DNA of 64,000 nt from Chryseobacterium salipaludis (GCF_022968825.1 NZ_JALHKS010000002.1:434001-498000); one strand, 5' to 3'. Counted from the first letter of the stretch, positions 54,500 to 63,367 are shown. The notes: a model not told the origin generated them from the sequence alone. A program made the numbers and translations.

Positions 54500-54519
54500 T
54501 CAAAAACAGTTTTAAACCC

Positions 54520-54549
54520 AAAACCATCCTGATCCGGGATGGTTTTTTT
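54520..54549 (+). terminator. Intrinsic terminator after the second ompH
   Basis: A nine-bp stem (AAACCATCC at 54521-54529 with GGATGGTTT at 54537-54545) then TTTTTA. It ends only 12 bases before the next start codon. Confidence 0.85.
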
Positions 54550-54560
54550 AATTTTGTCCT

Positions 54561-55046
54561 ATGCAGAAAGAATTATCCAGCCAGATGCGGATTCGCTTTA
54601 GTGACTGCGATCCCATTGGCCACCTGAATAATGTGAAATATCTGGAGTATATGCTGAATGCCCGCGAAGATCATGTGGAAAGCGGCTATGGCTTTACTTA
54701 TGAAGAATACACCCGGCAGACCGGTTGCACCTGGATTACCATCCAGAATGAAATAGCATATTTAAAAGAAGTTCGCTATAACGCTAAAGTAATAGTAACC
54801 AGCAAAACCATTGAAATTGGTGATCGCGTGTCAAAAGTGGAATTATTAATGAAAAGTGAAGACGGGCAGACAGTGTACTGCATTCTGTGGTTAACCGTTA
54901 TTTACTTTAACATGAAAACCCGCCGCTCGCAGGCGCACCCGCCCGAAACAAAAGCGCTGTTTGAGAAATTCCTCGAAGAAGTCCCGGAGAAACAGTTCAG
55001 CGAGCGCGTCGCTTATTTCCGTAAACAAAACAAAACCGCTGTATGA
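54561..55046 (+). CDS. Acyl-CoA thioesterase, 4HBT hotdog family
   Basis: A 161-residue single hotdog domain with MRIRFSDCDPIGHLNNVKYL, the 4-hydroxybenzoyl-CoA thioesterase pattern in which the Asp (of SDCDPIGH) is catalytic. The substrate is unknown. It overlaps rfbD by four bases (ATGA). Its start codon follows so closely after the terminator and a TAATTTTG box (54549-54556) that its mRNA leader must be very short, or the promoter lies elsewhere. Confidence 0.88.
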   Translation: MQKELSSQMRIRFSDCDPIGHLNNVKYLEYMLNAREDHVESGYGFTYEEYTRQTGCTWITIQNEIAYLKEVRYNAKVIVTSKTIEIGDRVSKVELLMKSEDGQTVYCILWLTVIYFNMKTRRSQAHPPETKALFEKFLEEVPEKQFSERVAYFRKQNKTAV

Positions 55047-55912
55047 AAACGATTTTAGTAACCGGTGCCAACGGACAACTGGGCAAATGCCTGCAGAAAT
55101 TTGTGCCGCAATTTGAGCGAAGGTATAAGTTTCACTTTGCAGGTTCTGATGAAGTGGACATCACCAATCCGGACTCGATAGAAGAAATATGGCAGGAAAT
55201 CCGTCCGCAATACTGCATCAATGCTGCAGCTTATACCGCAGTAGATCTTGCCGAGGAAGAGCAGGAAAAAGCCTTTGCGGTGAATGCCGGCGGCGTTGCC
55301 AACCTGGCAGAAATCTGCCGGAAGTATCGTACCACCCTTATTCACGTGTCAACAGACTACGTGTTCAATGGTGAGTCTGAAATCTCGTACAGTGAAGATA
55401 ATTTCACCGATCCGCAATCGGTGTATGGTGCCAGCAAACGCGCGGGCGAAGAAGCAGCTTTGGAAATCCAGCCGCAGACCATTATCCTACGAACTTCCTG
55501 GCTTTATTCCGCTTTTAATAAAAACTTCGTGAAGTCCATGCTGCATCTTTTCTCCGTTAAAGATGAATTGGGTATTGTGGCAGATCAGTACGGCCAGCCG
55601 ACCAATGCGAATGACCTGGCGGAAGTCATTATGGAAATCATCGGCAGCGAAAGAAAAACATACGGTATTTTCCATTTTTCCAACAGCAGCGAAACGACCT
55701 GGTTTGAATTTGCTACAGCCATTGCAAGGTTATCGGGATCTAACATTAATATTAAACCAATTACAACGGCTGACTATCCCACGGCTGCGAAGCGCCCGCG
55801 CAGAAGTACGATGGCTTTAGATAAAATTGAAGACGCATACGGAATCCAGCCACGCCATTGGGAATATGCGCTGCAAGACTGTCTCGAAGAACTAAAAGCG
55901 GCCGAAGCATGA
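55043..55912 (+). CDS. rfbD: dTDP-4-dehydrorhamnose reductase
   Basis: A 289-residue short-chain dehydrogenase-type enzyme. The NAD(P) motif GANGQLGKCLQ is at residues 7-17, and the catalytic Tyr/Lys are in YGASKRAGEEAAL near 130, preceded by STDYVFNGESE. It makes dTDP-L-rhamnose from the 4-keto intermediate. The usual rfbA, rfbB and rfbC are not beside it, so rhamnose synthesis genes are dispersed. It is coupled by 4-base overlaps to both neighbours. Confidence 0.93.
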   Translation: MKTILVTGANGQLGKCLQKFVPQFERRYKFHFAGSDEVDITNPDSIEEIWQEIRPQYCINAAAYTAVDLAEEEQEKAFAVNAGGVANLAEICRKYRTTLIHVSTDYVFNGESEISYSEDNFTDPQSVYGASKRAGEEAALEIQPQTIILRTSWLYSAFNKNFVKSMLHLFSVKDELGIVADQYGQPTNANDLAEVIMEIIGSERKTYGIFHFSNSSETTWFEFATAIARLSGSNINIKPITTADYPTAAKRPRRSTMALDKIEDAYGIQPRHWEYALQDCLEELKAAEA

Positions 55913-56601
55913 TACGCCTGTTTTCTTTCCTGATATGCCTCATCAGTAGCTTTGCCGCTGCGCAGTCAGTTGCGCTGCTTTCGGTGAAAAAGATGCATGA
56001 AAACAAGGATACCTTCCTGTATCGCATCAGTCCTGAAAAAGCGGATCAGGCTCAATATCTTGCCGAATTGGAAGTACGCGGAATTCCCAGTGACGAAGCG
56101 GCACTCTTCAGAATGTTTTATAAGGAGGCGAAAACAACCGGTGCCAATTCCTACACGCTTGCACCCAATCTGAGAGAAAAAAAAGCTGATTCCGCAGTGG
56201 ATCCAATGCAGTATCGTGTGCATTTATATTATACCGATCCGGCGGTTTTAAACAAAGAATATAACACGGCTTACGTACTCAATCCTCTGAACAAGGAACA
56301 GCGCTTTTCACTCGATGGGAAAGTAATCCATTTGCCGGCAAAATCTTATGTGCGGATTCCCTTAACCGAAAAAATAACTACTTTATCCACCCGGAAATTC
56401 CTGGGAGCTTCTGTGAAACTAAAAGCGCAGCCCATGCAGGAGGCACTGTATTTCCAACTTAAAGGTTTTTCAGTTACCACAGGAAACGAGCCGGGCCTGA
56501 ATTTCTCTTCGTCAGACTTTATCCGGCTGGAAACCTCCTACGCGCAGTTTTTAACGCTGACGTATTCTCAAATTTCAAATTCTCAACCTCATGAAAACTG
56601 A
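55909..56601 (+). CDS. Secreted protein of unknown function
   Basis: A 230-residue exported protein from ATG 55909 with signal peptide MIRLFSFLICLISSFAAAQ. The mature part is beta-rich and ends with a Ser/Thr/Tyr-rich segment. No family recognised. It overlaps rfbD by four bases and bshB1 by 11, so it belongs to the unit 54561-57310. The longer in-frame start at 55858 would read through rfbD and lacks a signal peptide at the N-terminus. Confidence 0.72.
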   Translation: MIRLFSFLICLISSFAAAQSVALLSVKKMHENKDTFLYRISPEKADQAQYLAELEVRGIPSDEAALFRMFYKEAKTTGANSYTLAPNLREKKADSAVDPMQYRVHLYYTDPAVLNKEYNTAYVLNPLNKEQRFSLDGKVIHLPAKSYVRIPLTEKITTLSTRKFLGASVKLKAQPMQEALYFQLKGFSVTTGNEPGLNFSSSDFIRLETSYAQFLTLTYSQISNSQPHEN

Positions 56602-57310
56602 TATTCTGGCGATTGGCGCCCATCCCGATGATGTGGAATTAGGCTGTGGCGGAACCATTGCTAAAATGGTGGCCGCCGGCAAAATAGTAGCGATTGTGGA
56701 CCTGACCCGTGGTGAACTCGGTACCCGTGGCACTGACATTACCCGTGCTGCCGAAGCAGCCGAGGCCGCGAAAATTTTGGGCGTTGCGGCCCGCGAAAAT
56801 CTGGGTATGAAAGATGGCTTTCTGCAGCCGTCGGAAGAATATCACCTGCGTATTGTACGGATGATTCGCAAATACCAACCGGAAATCGTTTTGACCAACA
56901 CGCGCGATGACCGTCACCCGGATCATGCAAAAGCGGCCAAGCTGGTTTCCGATGCATGCTTTCTGTCGGGTTTAATTAAGATCGAAACACAGGACGACGG
57001 TCATCCGCAACAAGCGTGGCGCCCGAAACAGATTTTTAATTTTATCCAATGGAAAAATGTAACACCTGAGTTTGTTATCGATATTACTGACTACCTCGAT
57101 AAAAAGATGGAAGCCTGTATGGCCTACACAACCCAGTTTTATAATCCCGAATCCAAAGAACCTGTAACGCCTATTGCAACCAAGGACTTCCTGGAAAGCC
57201 TGACATATCGCGCGCAGGATCTCGGTCGCTTGTCCGGCGTAACGTATGCGGAAGGGTTCACCTCCGAAAAATTACTGGCCCTCGAAAATTTCGATGGAAT
57301 TATTTTGTAA
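56591..57310 (+). CDS. bshB1: Bacillithiol biosynthesis deacetylase BshB1
   Basis: A 239-residue zinc deacetylase of the LmbE/PIG-L family. The metal site is AHPDDVELGCGG (11-22) and HPDH near residue 114; the family-specific LTRGELGTRGT follows the first strand. It removes the acetyl group from GlcNAc-malate in bacillithiol synthesis. The start overlaps the upstream gene by 11 bases. bshA and bshC are not in the window. Confidence 0.95.
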   Translation: MKTDILAIGAHPDDVELGCGGTIAKMVAAGKIVAIVDLTRGELGTRGTDITRAAEAAEAAKILGVAARENLGMKDGFLQPSEEYHLRIVRMIRKYQPEIVLTNTRDDRHPDHAKAAKLVSDACFLSGLIKIETQDDGHPQQAWRPKQIFNFIQWKNVTPEFVIDITDYLDKKMEACMAYTTQFYNPESKEPVTPIATKDFLESLTYRAQDLGRLSGVTYAEGFTSEKLLALENFDGIIL

Positions 57311-57333
57311 TATCGCCAAAAGTGCTATATTTG
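57305..57333 (+). promoter_or_regulatory. Promoter of tRNA-His
   Basis: TTG at 57305-57307 (overlapping the bshB1 stop codon), an 18-base spacer, and TATATTTG at 57326-57333. Initiation near 57340 leaves about five bases before the mature tRNA. Confidence 0.8.
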
Positions 57334-57345
57334 CAATCCTAAACG

Positions 57346-57419
<74 letters not shown>

Positions 57420-57425
57420 CAGTAA

Positions 57426-57455
57426 ACGCACAAACTTTGGTTTGTGCGTTTTTTG
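57426..57455 (+). terminator. Intrinsic terminator after tRNA-His
   Basis: A 10-bp stem (ACGCACAAAC at 57426-57435, GTTTGTGCGT at 57440-57449) with loop TTTG and a T-run. A second, weaker hairpin (AAGACT/AGTCTT at 57492-57511) with seven T follows. Confidence 0.9.
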
Positions 57456-57787
57456 TTTACTCAAAATTTGAGCAGTTTTCTTTTTGTGATAAAGACTAAA
57501 TTCAAAGTCTTTTTTTAGGCTCAATGCAAATTCAAATTTTCTTTCGTTGCGACGTTATTTAATAGTGGTACTTCATATTTGTCCAAGTCATACGGATCAG
57601 TGTTTTATGTACTTTATCGTTAATTTTTAAGATAAAATATTTTAGAAAATATCCATTTATTAAGTTTAAAAAGCTGTTTTTAACTATTTGTCCATAAATA
57701 TTCTTTTACAAAGTAAAATAAATATTTTTCATTCTGATATTTTATTAACTTTACGATAAATCATTTGTTGTTTTGAATATTTAATTC
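57456..57787. other. AT-rich intergenic region at the left edge of the effector cassette
   Basis: About 330 bases with no convincing gene. It is clearly AT-richer than the DNA to the left, with long A/T runs. Besides the weak hairpin at 57492-57517 it shows no TAnnTTTG promoter and no direct repeat of the tRNA-His 3' end that I can see. It is the boundary between the housekeeping region and the accessory cassette, and presumably contains the cassette promoter in an unrecognised form. Confidence 0.6.
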
Positions 57788-58825
57788 ATGGCTATGAGCG
57801 ATGAAATCACGATCTATACGGTACAACCGGATGAAACTTTAATCTCCATCGCGCAACGTTATGAAATGACGGAGCCGGAATTGCGCAACTTCCACAACCA
57901 GCATTGTCATAAAGTCGGTTTGTTGTGGTTCAGCGGATTTGTGGGAATTCAAAAAATTGTCGTTCCCAACAATTACAAAAGTCCGTCAGAAACAGCACGC
58001 GAATATAAGCACGCACTGCCGCCGGCGGAGTTCACTGCCGGATTTTATGGCCGGCAGTACAACGTTACCGAATCCTTTGAAAGTGCCGTTGAAAACACAC
58101 TACACGTCGATTATACTTTGAAGATCCAACTTGAAGAAAATAAAAGCGGGGCAGATGTTCAGTGGGTTGCTTTAGTACAATGTTTCGATTTTTTAAAAGA
58201 GGGTAGTAAACCCGACGATAAAATGAGCGAAATTTCATTGGCCTGTTCAGAAGCAATTGCACCGCTGTCCTTTGTGCTTAATAAAAATGGGCAAATGGTA
58301 CAAATAGCACAGTTTGTAGCACTTTCTGAAAAATTCAAGCAAAGACGCGCTGAGCTGGAAGATTTTTTCGTGGGTGAAATTTTCAGTAAGTATCTCGATA
58401 AATTTGAGGATTGTTTATTGGATCAAGTCTATTTCGAAAAGCAGTTGTTTTCTACCCTTCTGTACCAGGTTCTCTTTTTCGGGGCAAGTGCTTTTCATCG
58501 CTCGCCTTCCTGGCAACAGCCGTTTCATTTAGTGAAAAATTCTTTTCCGCTGCTTTGTCGTTTTAAGCGGACCGTCGAACTTTTGAATGATCAGGAAGTC
58601 CAGACTGTTTTTTCCGGTGAAAGTACAGAAGAAGTCAGTCTTCAGTCATTACTCACGGGTCGTCGAACGGAGGAAGTTCCCCAGGAAGTACTGACCGGCT
58701 TCATTGAGCTAAAATATATCACCCACAGAACCACGAAGCAGTTGCTGACAGCAGAGGCGGAACTTAGCTTATTTGACGGAGAAGAGTTGTACCGGAAGCA
58801 GAAAATAAAATTAACAAAAATGTAA
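57788..58825 (+). CDS. LysM-domain protein heading the effector cassette
   Basis: A 345-residue protein with an N-terminal LysM-like motif at about 8-60 (YTVQPDETLISIAQRYEMTE and WFSGFVGIQKIVVPNN). There is no signal peptide, so it acts first in the cytoplasm. The remaining part is globular, with a helical region rich in Phe/Leu (LFFGASAFHRSPSWQQPFHL). LysM proteins without signal peptides are typical of phage-tail-like and T6SS spike or baseplate adaptors, where the domain can bind peptidoglycan or hold an effector. It is followed, after three bases, by the PAAR-like gene; an adaptor or spike role is my inference. Confidence 0.72.
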   Translation: MAMSDEITIYTVQPDETLISIAQRYEMTEPELRNFHNQHCHKVGLLWFSGFVGIQKIVVPNNYKSPSETAREYKHALPPAEFTAGFYGRQYNVTESFESAVENTLHVDYTLKIQLEENKSGADVQWVALVQCFDFLKEGSKPDDKMSEISLACSEAIAPLSFVLNKNGQMVQIAQFVALSEKFKQRRAELEDFFVGEIFSKYLDKFEDCLLDQVYFEKQLFSTLLYQVLFFGASAFHRSPSWQQPFHLVKNSFPLLCRFKRTVELLNDQEVQTVFSGESTEEVSLQSLLTGRRTEEVPQEVLTGFIELKYITHRTTKQLLTAEAELSLFDGEELYRKQKIKLTKM

Positions 58826-58828
58826 GTG

Positions 58829-59551
58829 ATGGAATCTCTAAAACAAGGCGAACTCGTGCCGGGAAGTTTCCCACCAGTTCACAGAAGTAATGTCCGGGAT
58901 CAGGATCCGGATGAAAGCATCAGCGATTACAGTGATGAAACGCGCGATGAGGGAGTTGATACCATGGACGATGCTGAGGAAACTGAATCTGCAACTGAGC
59001 TGGCTTCTTCCGAAGATCGCGCGGAAGAGAAGGAAACAGAAGAAAGTGAAAGTTCATCCGGAGCGCATGACGGTAAATATTTCGTTGTACAGAATGGAAC
59101 TTGCCAGTGCAATCAAGGTTTTAAGTTCCCTAAATTCAAAGTCACAAGCCATCAGAAACATTACTGGAACGACGCGGAAGGCCAGGCAGATTATTTGGCC
59201 GTTACTGAAGACGACCTGACCTTGGATCCCCCCGCTGCGCCGTTCAGGCAATGCAAACTAAAACCCAGCTCCGGCGGCTATTTGCCCTGTACGTATGCAC
59301 CTGCCGGCAAGTGGCAGAAGCCCTACGAGAAAGTAAAAGTAATGGGCAAAAGCTGTTTGACGGAAATCTCAGAACTGCAGTGCGCGGTAGGCGGAAAGAT
59401 TACGATTTTCAAACATGGCCAGCAGAGCGAGGCGGGGAGGGGGAATGTAGCAAAGGCAAAGGCAAAAGAGCAGGCAATTTATAATCCGGTAATGGATTTT
59501 GAGGAGTTTCAGGAGGAGATGGAAGATGATTATTCTGCCGATTACCATTAA
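58829..59551 (+). CDS. DUF4280 PAAR-like protein
   Basis: A 240-residue protein from ATG 58829 (a GTG in frame lies directly before it). The N-terminal 75 residues are a very acidic, disordered Asp/Glu/Ser extension. From about 85 comes a DUF4280 domain: FVVQNGTCQCNQGFKFPKF, then LTLDPPAAPFRQCKLKPSS and CLTEISELQCAVGGKITIFK, with paired Cys and the Gly-rich end GGKITIF. DUF4280 proteins are PAAR-like and are thought to sharpen the tip of contractile injection spikes and carry effectors. It lies between the LysM protein and the effector on the same strand. Confidence 0.83.
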   Translation: MESLKQGELVPGSFPPVHRSNVRDQDPDESISDYSDETRDEGVDTMDDAEETESATELASSEDRAEEKETEESESSSGAHDGKYFVVQNGTCQCNQGFKFPKFKVTSHQKHYWNDAEGQADYLAVTEDDLTLDPPAAPFRQCKLKPSSGGYLPCTYAPAGKWQKPYEKVKVMGKSCLTEISELQCAVGGKITIFKHGQQSEAGRGNVAKAKAKEQAIYNPVMDFEEFQEEMEDDYSADYH

Positions 59552-59566
59552 TTTAAATGATCGAAG

Positions 59567-62251
59567 ATGATAGCGGGTACACAGAATCCAATTGTTGGAA
59601 AAGATGAATTCTATCAATTCACAGATGCGCGAGATATCTTTAATACTGCTAACGCTACCTTTGTATGGTATATCTGGAAAAAGCAGAAAAGCGGCAAATG
59701 GATTAATATTACAGGAGAAACTCCCAAAATGGGCCAAAAGGTATCATATAATTTTGGGCAGAAAGTAGTAGGAGCCGAATTTAAACTGCAGGTTTATAAG
59801 GCAACAAAGAAAGTATTGTCTCAAGAGTTCCAGGCAAAACTCGCCGATGAGATAGTCGTAGTTCCGTCCAGCAGCCATGTGCCGAAGATTACTAAAGTAG
59901 TATTGTTTAACCGCGGTGCCAAGGATCCGAACAAAGCCAGTTACCGTGATACATTGGTAGCCAGAGCGTATTGCGTCGCCATGTTTAATCAGGAAGTTGA
60001 GTTTCATCTGTGGGAAGATGATGCTCCCGGCGGAGGTCACCATTCTACCATCAATAAAAATAATCAGTTGCCTCAGGCTTTTAAGGCGAGGGTAAATGAA
60101 AAAGGGATTGCAGAAGTGAACATATCACTGCTGTCAAACGCTGCAGTTTTAAAAGCAATCGCCAACAAATACATGATGCACGGTGACAAAAACGAAGGTG
60201 CTAACCACGAGTATTATGTAACAGCAAGTTATGCAGGCAAAATTCAGAAGGCCAGCCAGGTTAACGTGGATGTCGCAAATCCAGATTATAAAATAAAACC
60301 AAAAGAGAATTCTCCTAAGTTTCCTGCTACCTCGGTCAGTAAGACCAAAACGCAAGCAGACCCCAAAGGAGAAGTTACGAATGCTTATTTTGTAAATGAT
60401 AAGAATGAGAAACTTTCACGAGTCGCAGTAGGCCATCATGTAAAAGTTTTGATTAAATCAAAAAATCTCGTGGGCAAATATATACAGTATGTGGTATGGG
60501 AGCAAGATATCGGATGGCCGGATGAAATCTTCCGAAGCGGCAAAATTAAAATTCCGGGTGATCTTTGCGTTACAGGAGGTTTTCCGATTACTGAAAAACT
60601 TTTCAAAAAAGGGATCGATTCACCTTTTTCCGATTCTGATTCCAAAAAACAAGACTATTTTCTGGAAATCATTGTTTTAGATTCTACCGCAGAATCTAAG
60701 AAGTTTGGACTGGATGACAAAGCGGGACAGCCGATGGAAGTGGTGAGGAGTGCGGCGAAGGTGGAAAATATAAAAGAGGAAAAGAAAAGTACTTCTTGTA
60801 TTTGTCAAGAACAATACAAAGACTTAGTTTGGGGAGGAAAAGTGAGCTGCGAGTTTAGGAAAAAAGTTGTTCAGATATGTGCTGAATTATGGGGAGAAGG
60901 TAGAAAAATGGAGATGGCAAATGGGCTGATGGCGGTAATAAAGGTAGAAACATGGGGGAGTTTTAAGGCACACCATAGAGAAGGCTATAAATCAGCAAAT
61001 GATATTCCCGAGGATTTGACTATAAGCAGTTTTCACAAGGAAAGCGGTACTAAATCATCTCGAGCAGTTGGGTTAATTCAGTTTACACAAGACGCGTTAG
61101 AAGCGATGAATGAGTTTCCAAAATCAACTCCAGCAACAAAAGGTACGCAACCAAGGTATGATGCTCTAAACAGGTTGAAATTAGGTTATGCTCAAATGGG
61201 GGAAATAAGACAACTTGATAAAGTTAAAAAATACTTTGAACCTGCTAAAGCTAAAATTAAAACACCGGAAGACATCTATTTACATGTTTTCGCTCCCGAA
61301 GGAGTTGGGAAAAATGATAATTACTTGTTGTACGCAAAGGGAACTGATAAGTATGAAAATAACAAAAGTGTAGATCGAAATAATGATGGAATACAAAGGA
61401 AAGAGATTCTGAAAAGATATTATGACAGTAAAAATCAAGGTGAAGACTACAAGGCAAGTAAATTTTCATGTGGAATAATCTTTAACAATAACAATACTGA
61501 AACAACTGGTATTGTTACTTTTCATATTTATTATACCGGGATAATCGAAAAACATATTCCGAAGCAAATAAAAGTAGGATATGAGAAAAAATATAAATAT
61601 GTCTTTCATGATAAAGAAAATATAGAACATGAAATATGTGTTGCCGAATGGCATCTAACCACACGAAAATTGCCAAGCAGAAAAAAGGTTTACTCAAAAC
61701 CAACTCATTCTAAAATTATTAGCGACAAAAATGTCACTGAAGGCCAAACCAGGAGACGGGTAATCTATGAAAATGGAGATATCGCAGAATATGGTTCAAA
61801 TAATGGAGATACATTTTGGAGGTTATATGAATCAACCTCAGCACAGAATGAGCTTGTAAAAATGCCAGACTCTGTAAATTATGTTAGTTATTCGTTTTCT
61901 GGCACCCAACGAAAATATACGGGACCAAGTTATTTTGCTGGATTTTTAGGTGCATTAGCAGTTTCGGGGTTAACCATAAAAACTACTGGTTCTTGTTTTA
62001 GAGAAGGCTCTTGTTTTCCAAGCCAATTTCACGTTAATGGTGAAAGCGTCGACACTATTTACTTTTGGAGTCTAGAAAAAGATCAGAAATTTATTGATGC
62101 TATGAAGTTTTTTCACTTCGGAGAGAGAAAAGCAGGCAATAATCAATATTTTAAAAAATTAAAAAATGTGAGTGATGGAGGAGATTTGCACGACAATCAT
62201 TTGCATTGTGGCAATTTTGATGAATCAAAAATTAAATTTATAAAAGAATGA
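59567..62251 (+). CDS. Modular peptidoglycan-targeting effector: Ig-like repeats, lysozyme-like domain, LAS zinc peptidase
   Basis: An 894-residue protein without signal peptide. Residues 1-400 hold three Ig-like units sharing 'W-x-E/K' strands (FVWYIWKKQKSGKW, VEFHLWEDDAPGG, YVVWEQDIGWPDE). A Cys patch (C411, C413, C428) leads to a lysozyme/transglycosylase-like domain: catalytic Glu461 in VIKVETWGSF, AVGLIQF at 500-506, and an EF-hand-like DRNNDGIQRKE. The C-terminal domain has SQFHVNGESVD at 819-829 (HxxGxSxD: His822, Asp829) and HDNHLH at 875-880, the LAS (M15/M74-like) zinc ligands His, Asp, His. It should cut both glycan and peptide of the cell wall. From about residue 400 the DNA is much more AT-rich. 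Delivery through a PAAR-like spike is inferred. Confidence 0.8.
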   Translation: MIAGTQNPIVGKDEFYQFTDARDIFNTANATFVWYIWKKQKSGKWINITGETPKMGQKVSYNFGQKVVGAEFKLQVYKATKKVLSQEFQAKLADEIVVVPSSSHVPKITKVVLFNRGAKDPNKASYRDTLVARAYCVAMFNQEVEFHLWEDDAPGGGHHSTINKNNQLPQAFKARVNEKGIAEVNISLLSNAAVLKAIANKYMMHGDKNEGANHEYYVTASYAGKIQKASQVNVDVANPDYKIKPKENSPKFPATSVSKTKTQADPKGEVTNAYFVNDKNEKLSRVAVGHHVKVLIKSKNLVGKYIQYVVWEQDIGWPDEIFRSGKIKIPGDLCVTGGFPITEKLFKKGIDSPFSDSDSKKQDYFLEIIVLDSTAESKKFGLDDKAGQPMEVVRSAAKVENIKEEKKSTSCICQEQYKDLVWGGKVSCEFRKKVVQICAELWGEGRKMEMANGLMAVIKVETWGSFKAHHREGYKSANDIPEDLTISSFHKESGTKSSRAVGLIQFTQDALEAMNEFPKSTPATKGTQPRYDALNRLKLGYAQMGEIRQLDKVKKYFEPAKAKIKTPEDIYLHVFAPEGVGKNDNYLLYAKGTDKYENNKSVDRNNDGIQRKEILKRYYDSKNQGEDYKASKFSCGIIFNNNNTETTGIVTFHIYYTGIIEKHIPKQIKVGYEKKYKYVFHDKENIEHEICVAEWHLTTRKLPSRKKVYSKPTHSKIISDKNVTEGQTRRRVIYENGDIAEYGSNNGDTFWRLYESTSAQNELVKMPDSVNYVSYSFSGTQRKYTGPSYFAGFLGALAVSGLTIKTTGSCFREGSCFPSQFHVNGESVDTIYFWSLEKDQKFIDAMKFFHFGERKAGNNQYFKKLKNVSDGGDLHDNHLHCGNFDESKIKFIKE

Positions 62252-63264
62252 AAATTGAATGTTGTATTTTGCTGGTTTTAATGACATTTTCCGTTTTGGC
62301 ATGTCAGAAGAAACACAATATTGGAATCCAAACGGAGGAACGACCATTTCACTTCAGAGAAATTGGGAGTAAAGAATTGATCATAACAAATTTTCCGCAA
62401 AAGTGGCGCGTGCATCCTTATCAAGATTCCTTTCCCGTAAGTAAATCTGATAAGAACAATGAATCTCGTTTAAATACGCTCGATTATTTTGATAATATCA
62501 AAGGTAAGGCGGTAAAAAATAGTGTTTATAGTTCTCTGATTGAGGAAAGAAGAGTTAGGCTTGATTCTACTTTTGTGGTGGATTCTATTTCTAATAAAAA
62601 TCACTCTTTCGTTTATTTAAAATCATACAAAACTATTGAAGATGCTGATTACGACTTCCCTCCCACAGTGCATCAAATAGACATGCTTATATTTGAAAAT
62701 AACCGATTTAATAACAGGCTAAATATTTATACTAAGAAAAGCTATCCTTTTGCTATCGACTTAAAAATCGGATATTTTGATCGCGACGGGAATCTTTTTA
62801 CAAAAGAATTTAAAACAGATGAAGAATATACGAAGTTTGTAAAAGAAGAGCATATGAAGTTATCAAATGATGGTGTCATAACGAAGCAGGGTAGCAGAAT
62901 ATTTGAAGAAAAAAAAGAAAATAGCGTTAAACAAAGAGCAGCAGAAGTGTCCGATATCGTCGGGACATACAAAATTTATACACCTGCAATCAGTAATTCT
63001 ACCGGAAAGGAAATTTCTTTAGGATATTTCATTACTATCAAATCGCTGACTAAAGCAATAGTAAGCATTGATGCAAAATATTCTGAAGATTATGGCTGTG
63101 AAGGCGATTATAACCTGACACAGGAAAATGGCATTCTACACGGCAGAGGCATTTGTGATCAGGATGACGTGGACGATTTTTATATTAAGAAAGAAAATAA
63201 TCAACTCTTCATCAAAAGCAAGCGCTTTCTCAATCAGGATTGGCAGCAACTCACTAAAGACTAA
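62248..63264 (+). CDS. Lipoprotein, probable immunity protein for the adjacent effector
   Basis: A 338-residue lipoprotein with lipobox SVLAC (Cys19). No known domain is evident; the C-terminal 100 residues (IVGTYKIYTPAI, YGCEGDYNLTQENGILHG) look like a small beta barrel with a Cys pair, vaguely like periplasmic lysozyme inhibitors. Its ATG overlaps the effector stop by four bases, and its base composition matches the AT-rich effector C-terminal half. A periplasmic lipoprotein tightly coupled to a wall-degrading effector is the standard layout of T6SS immunity. Function inferred from position only. Confidence 0.7.
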   Translation: MKIECCILLVLMTFSVLACQKKHNIGIQTEERPFHFREIGSKELIITNFPQKWRVHPYQDSFPVSKSDKNNESRLNTLDYFDNIKGKAVKNSVYSSLIEERRVRLDSTFVVDSISNKNHSFVYLKSYKTIEDADYDFPPTVHQIDMLIFENNRFNNRLNIYTKKSYPFAIDLKIGYFDRDGNLFTKEFKTDEEYTKFVKEEHMKLSNDGVITKQGSRIFEEKKENSVKQRAAEVSDIVGTYKIYTPAISNSTGKEISLGYFITIKSLTKAIVSIDAKYSEDYGCEGDYNLTQENGILHGRGICDQDDVDDFYIKKENNQLFIKSKRFLNQDWQQLTKD

Positions 63265-63333
63265 CAGTAAGTCAAATTAGTTTTCGTTAAAGAACTGCAA
63301 TACTTTGGTGCCTAACCAAACCATCTCTCTTCC

Positions 63334-63367
63334 ACAAAAAAATTCCGGCCTGCTTTCAGCAAACCGG
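63334..63367 (-). terminator. Terminator of the displaced minus-strand gene
   Basis: On the minus strand CCGGTTTGC (63359-63367) pairs with GCAGGCCGG (63345-63353), nine bp including two G-T, loop TGAAA, then AATTTTTTT. It stands 14 bases after the stop codon of the gene remnant at 63381-63497, so that remnant is a genuine gene end. Confidence 0.78.
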
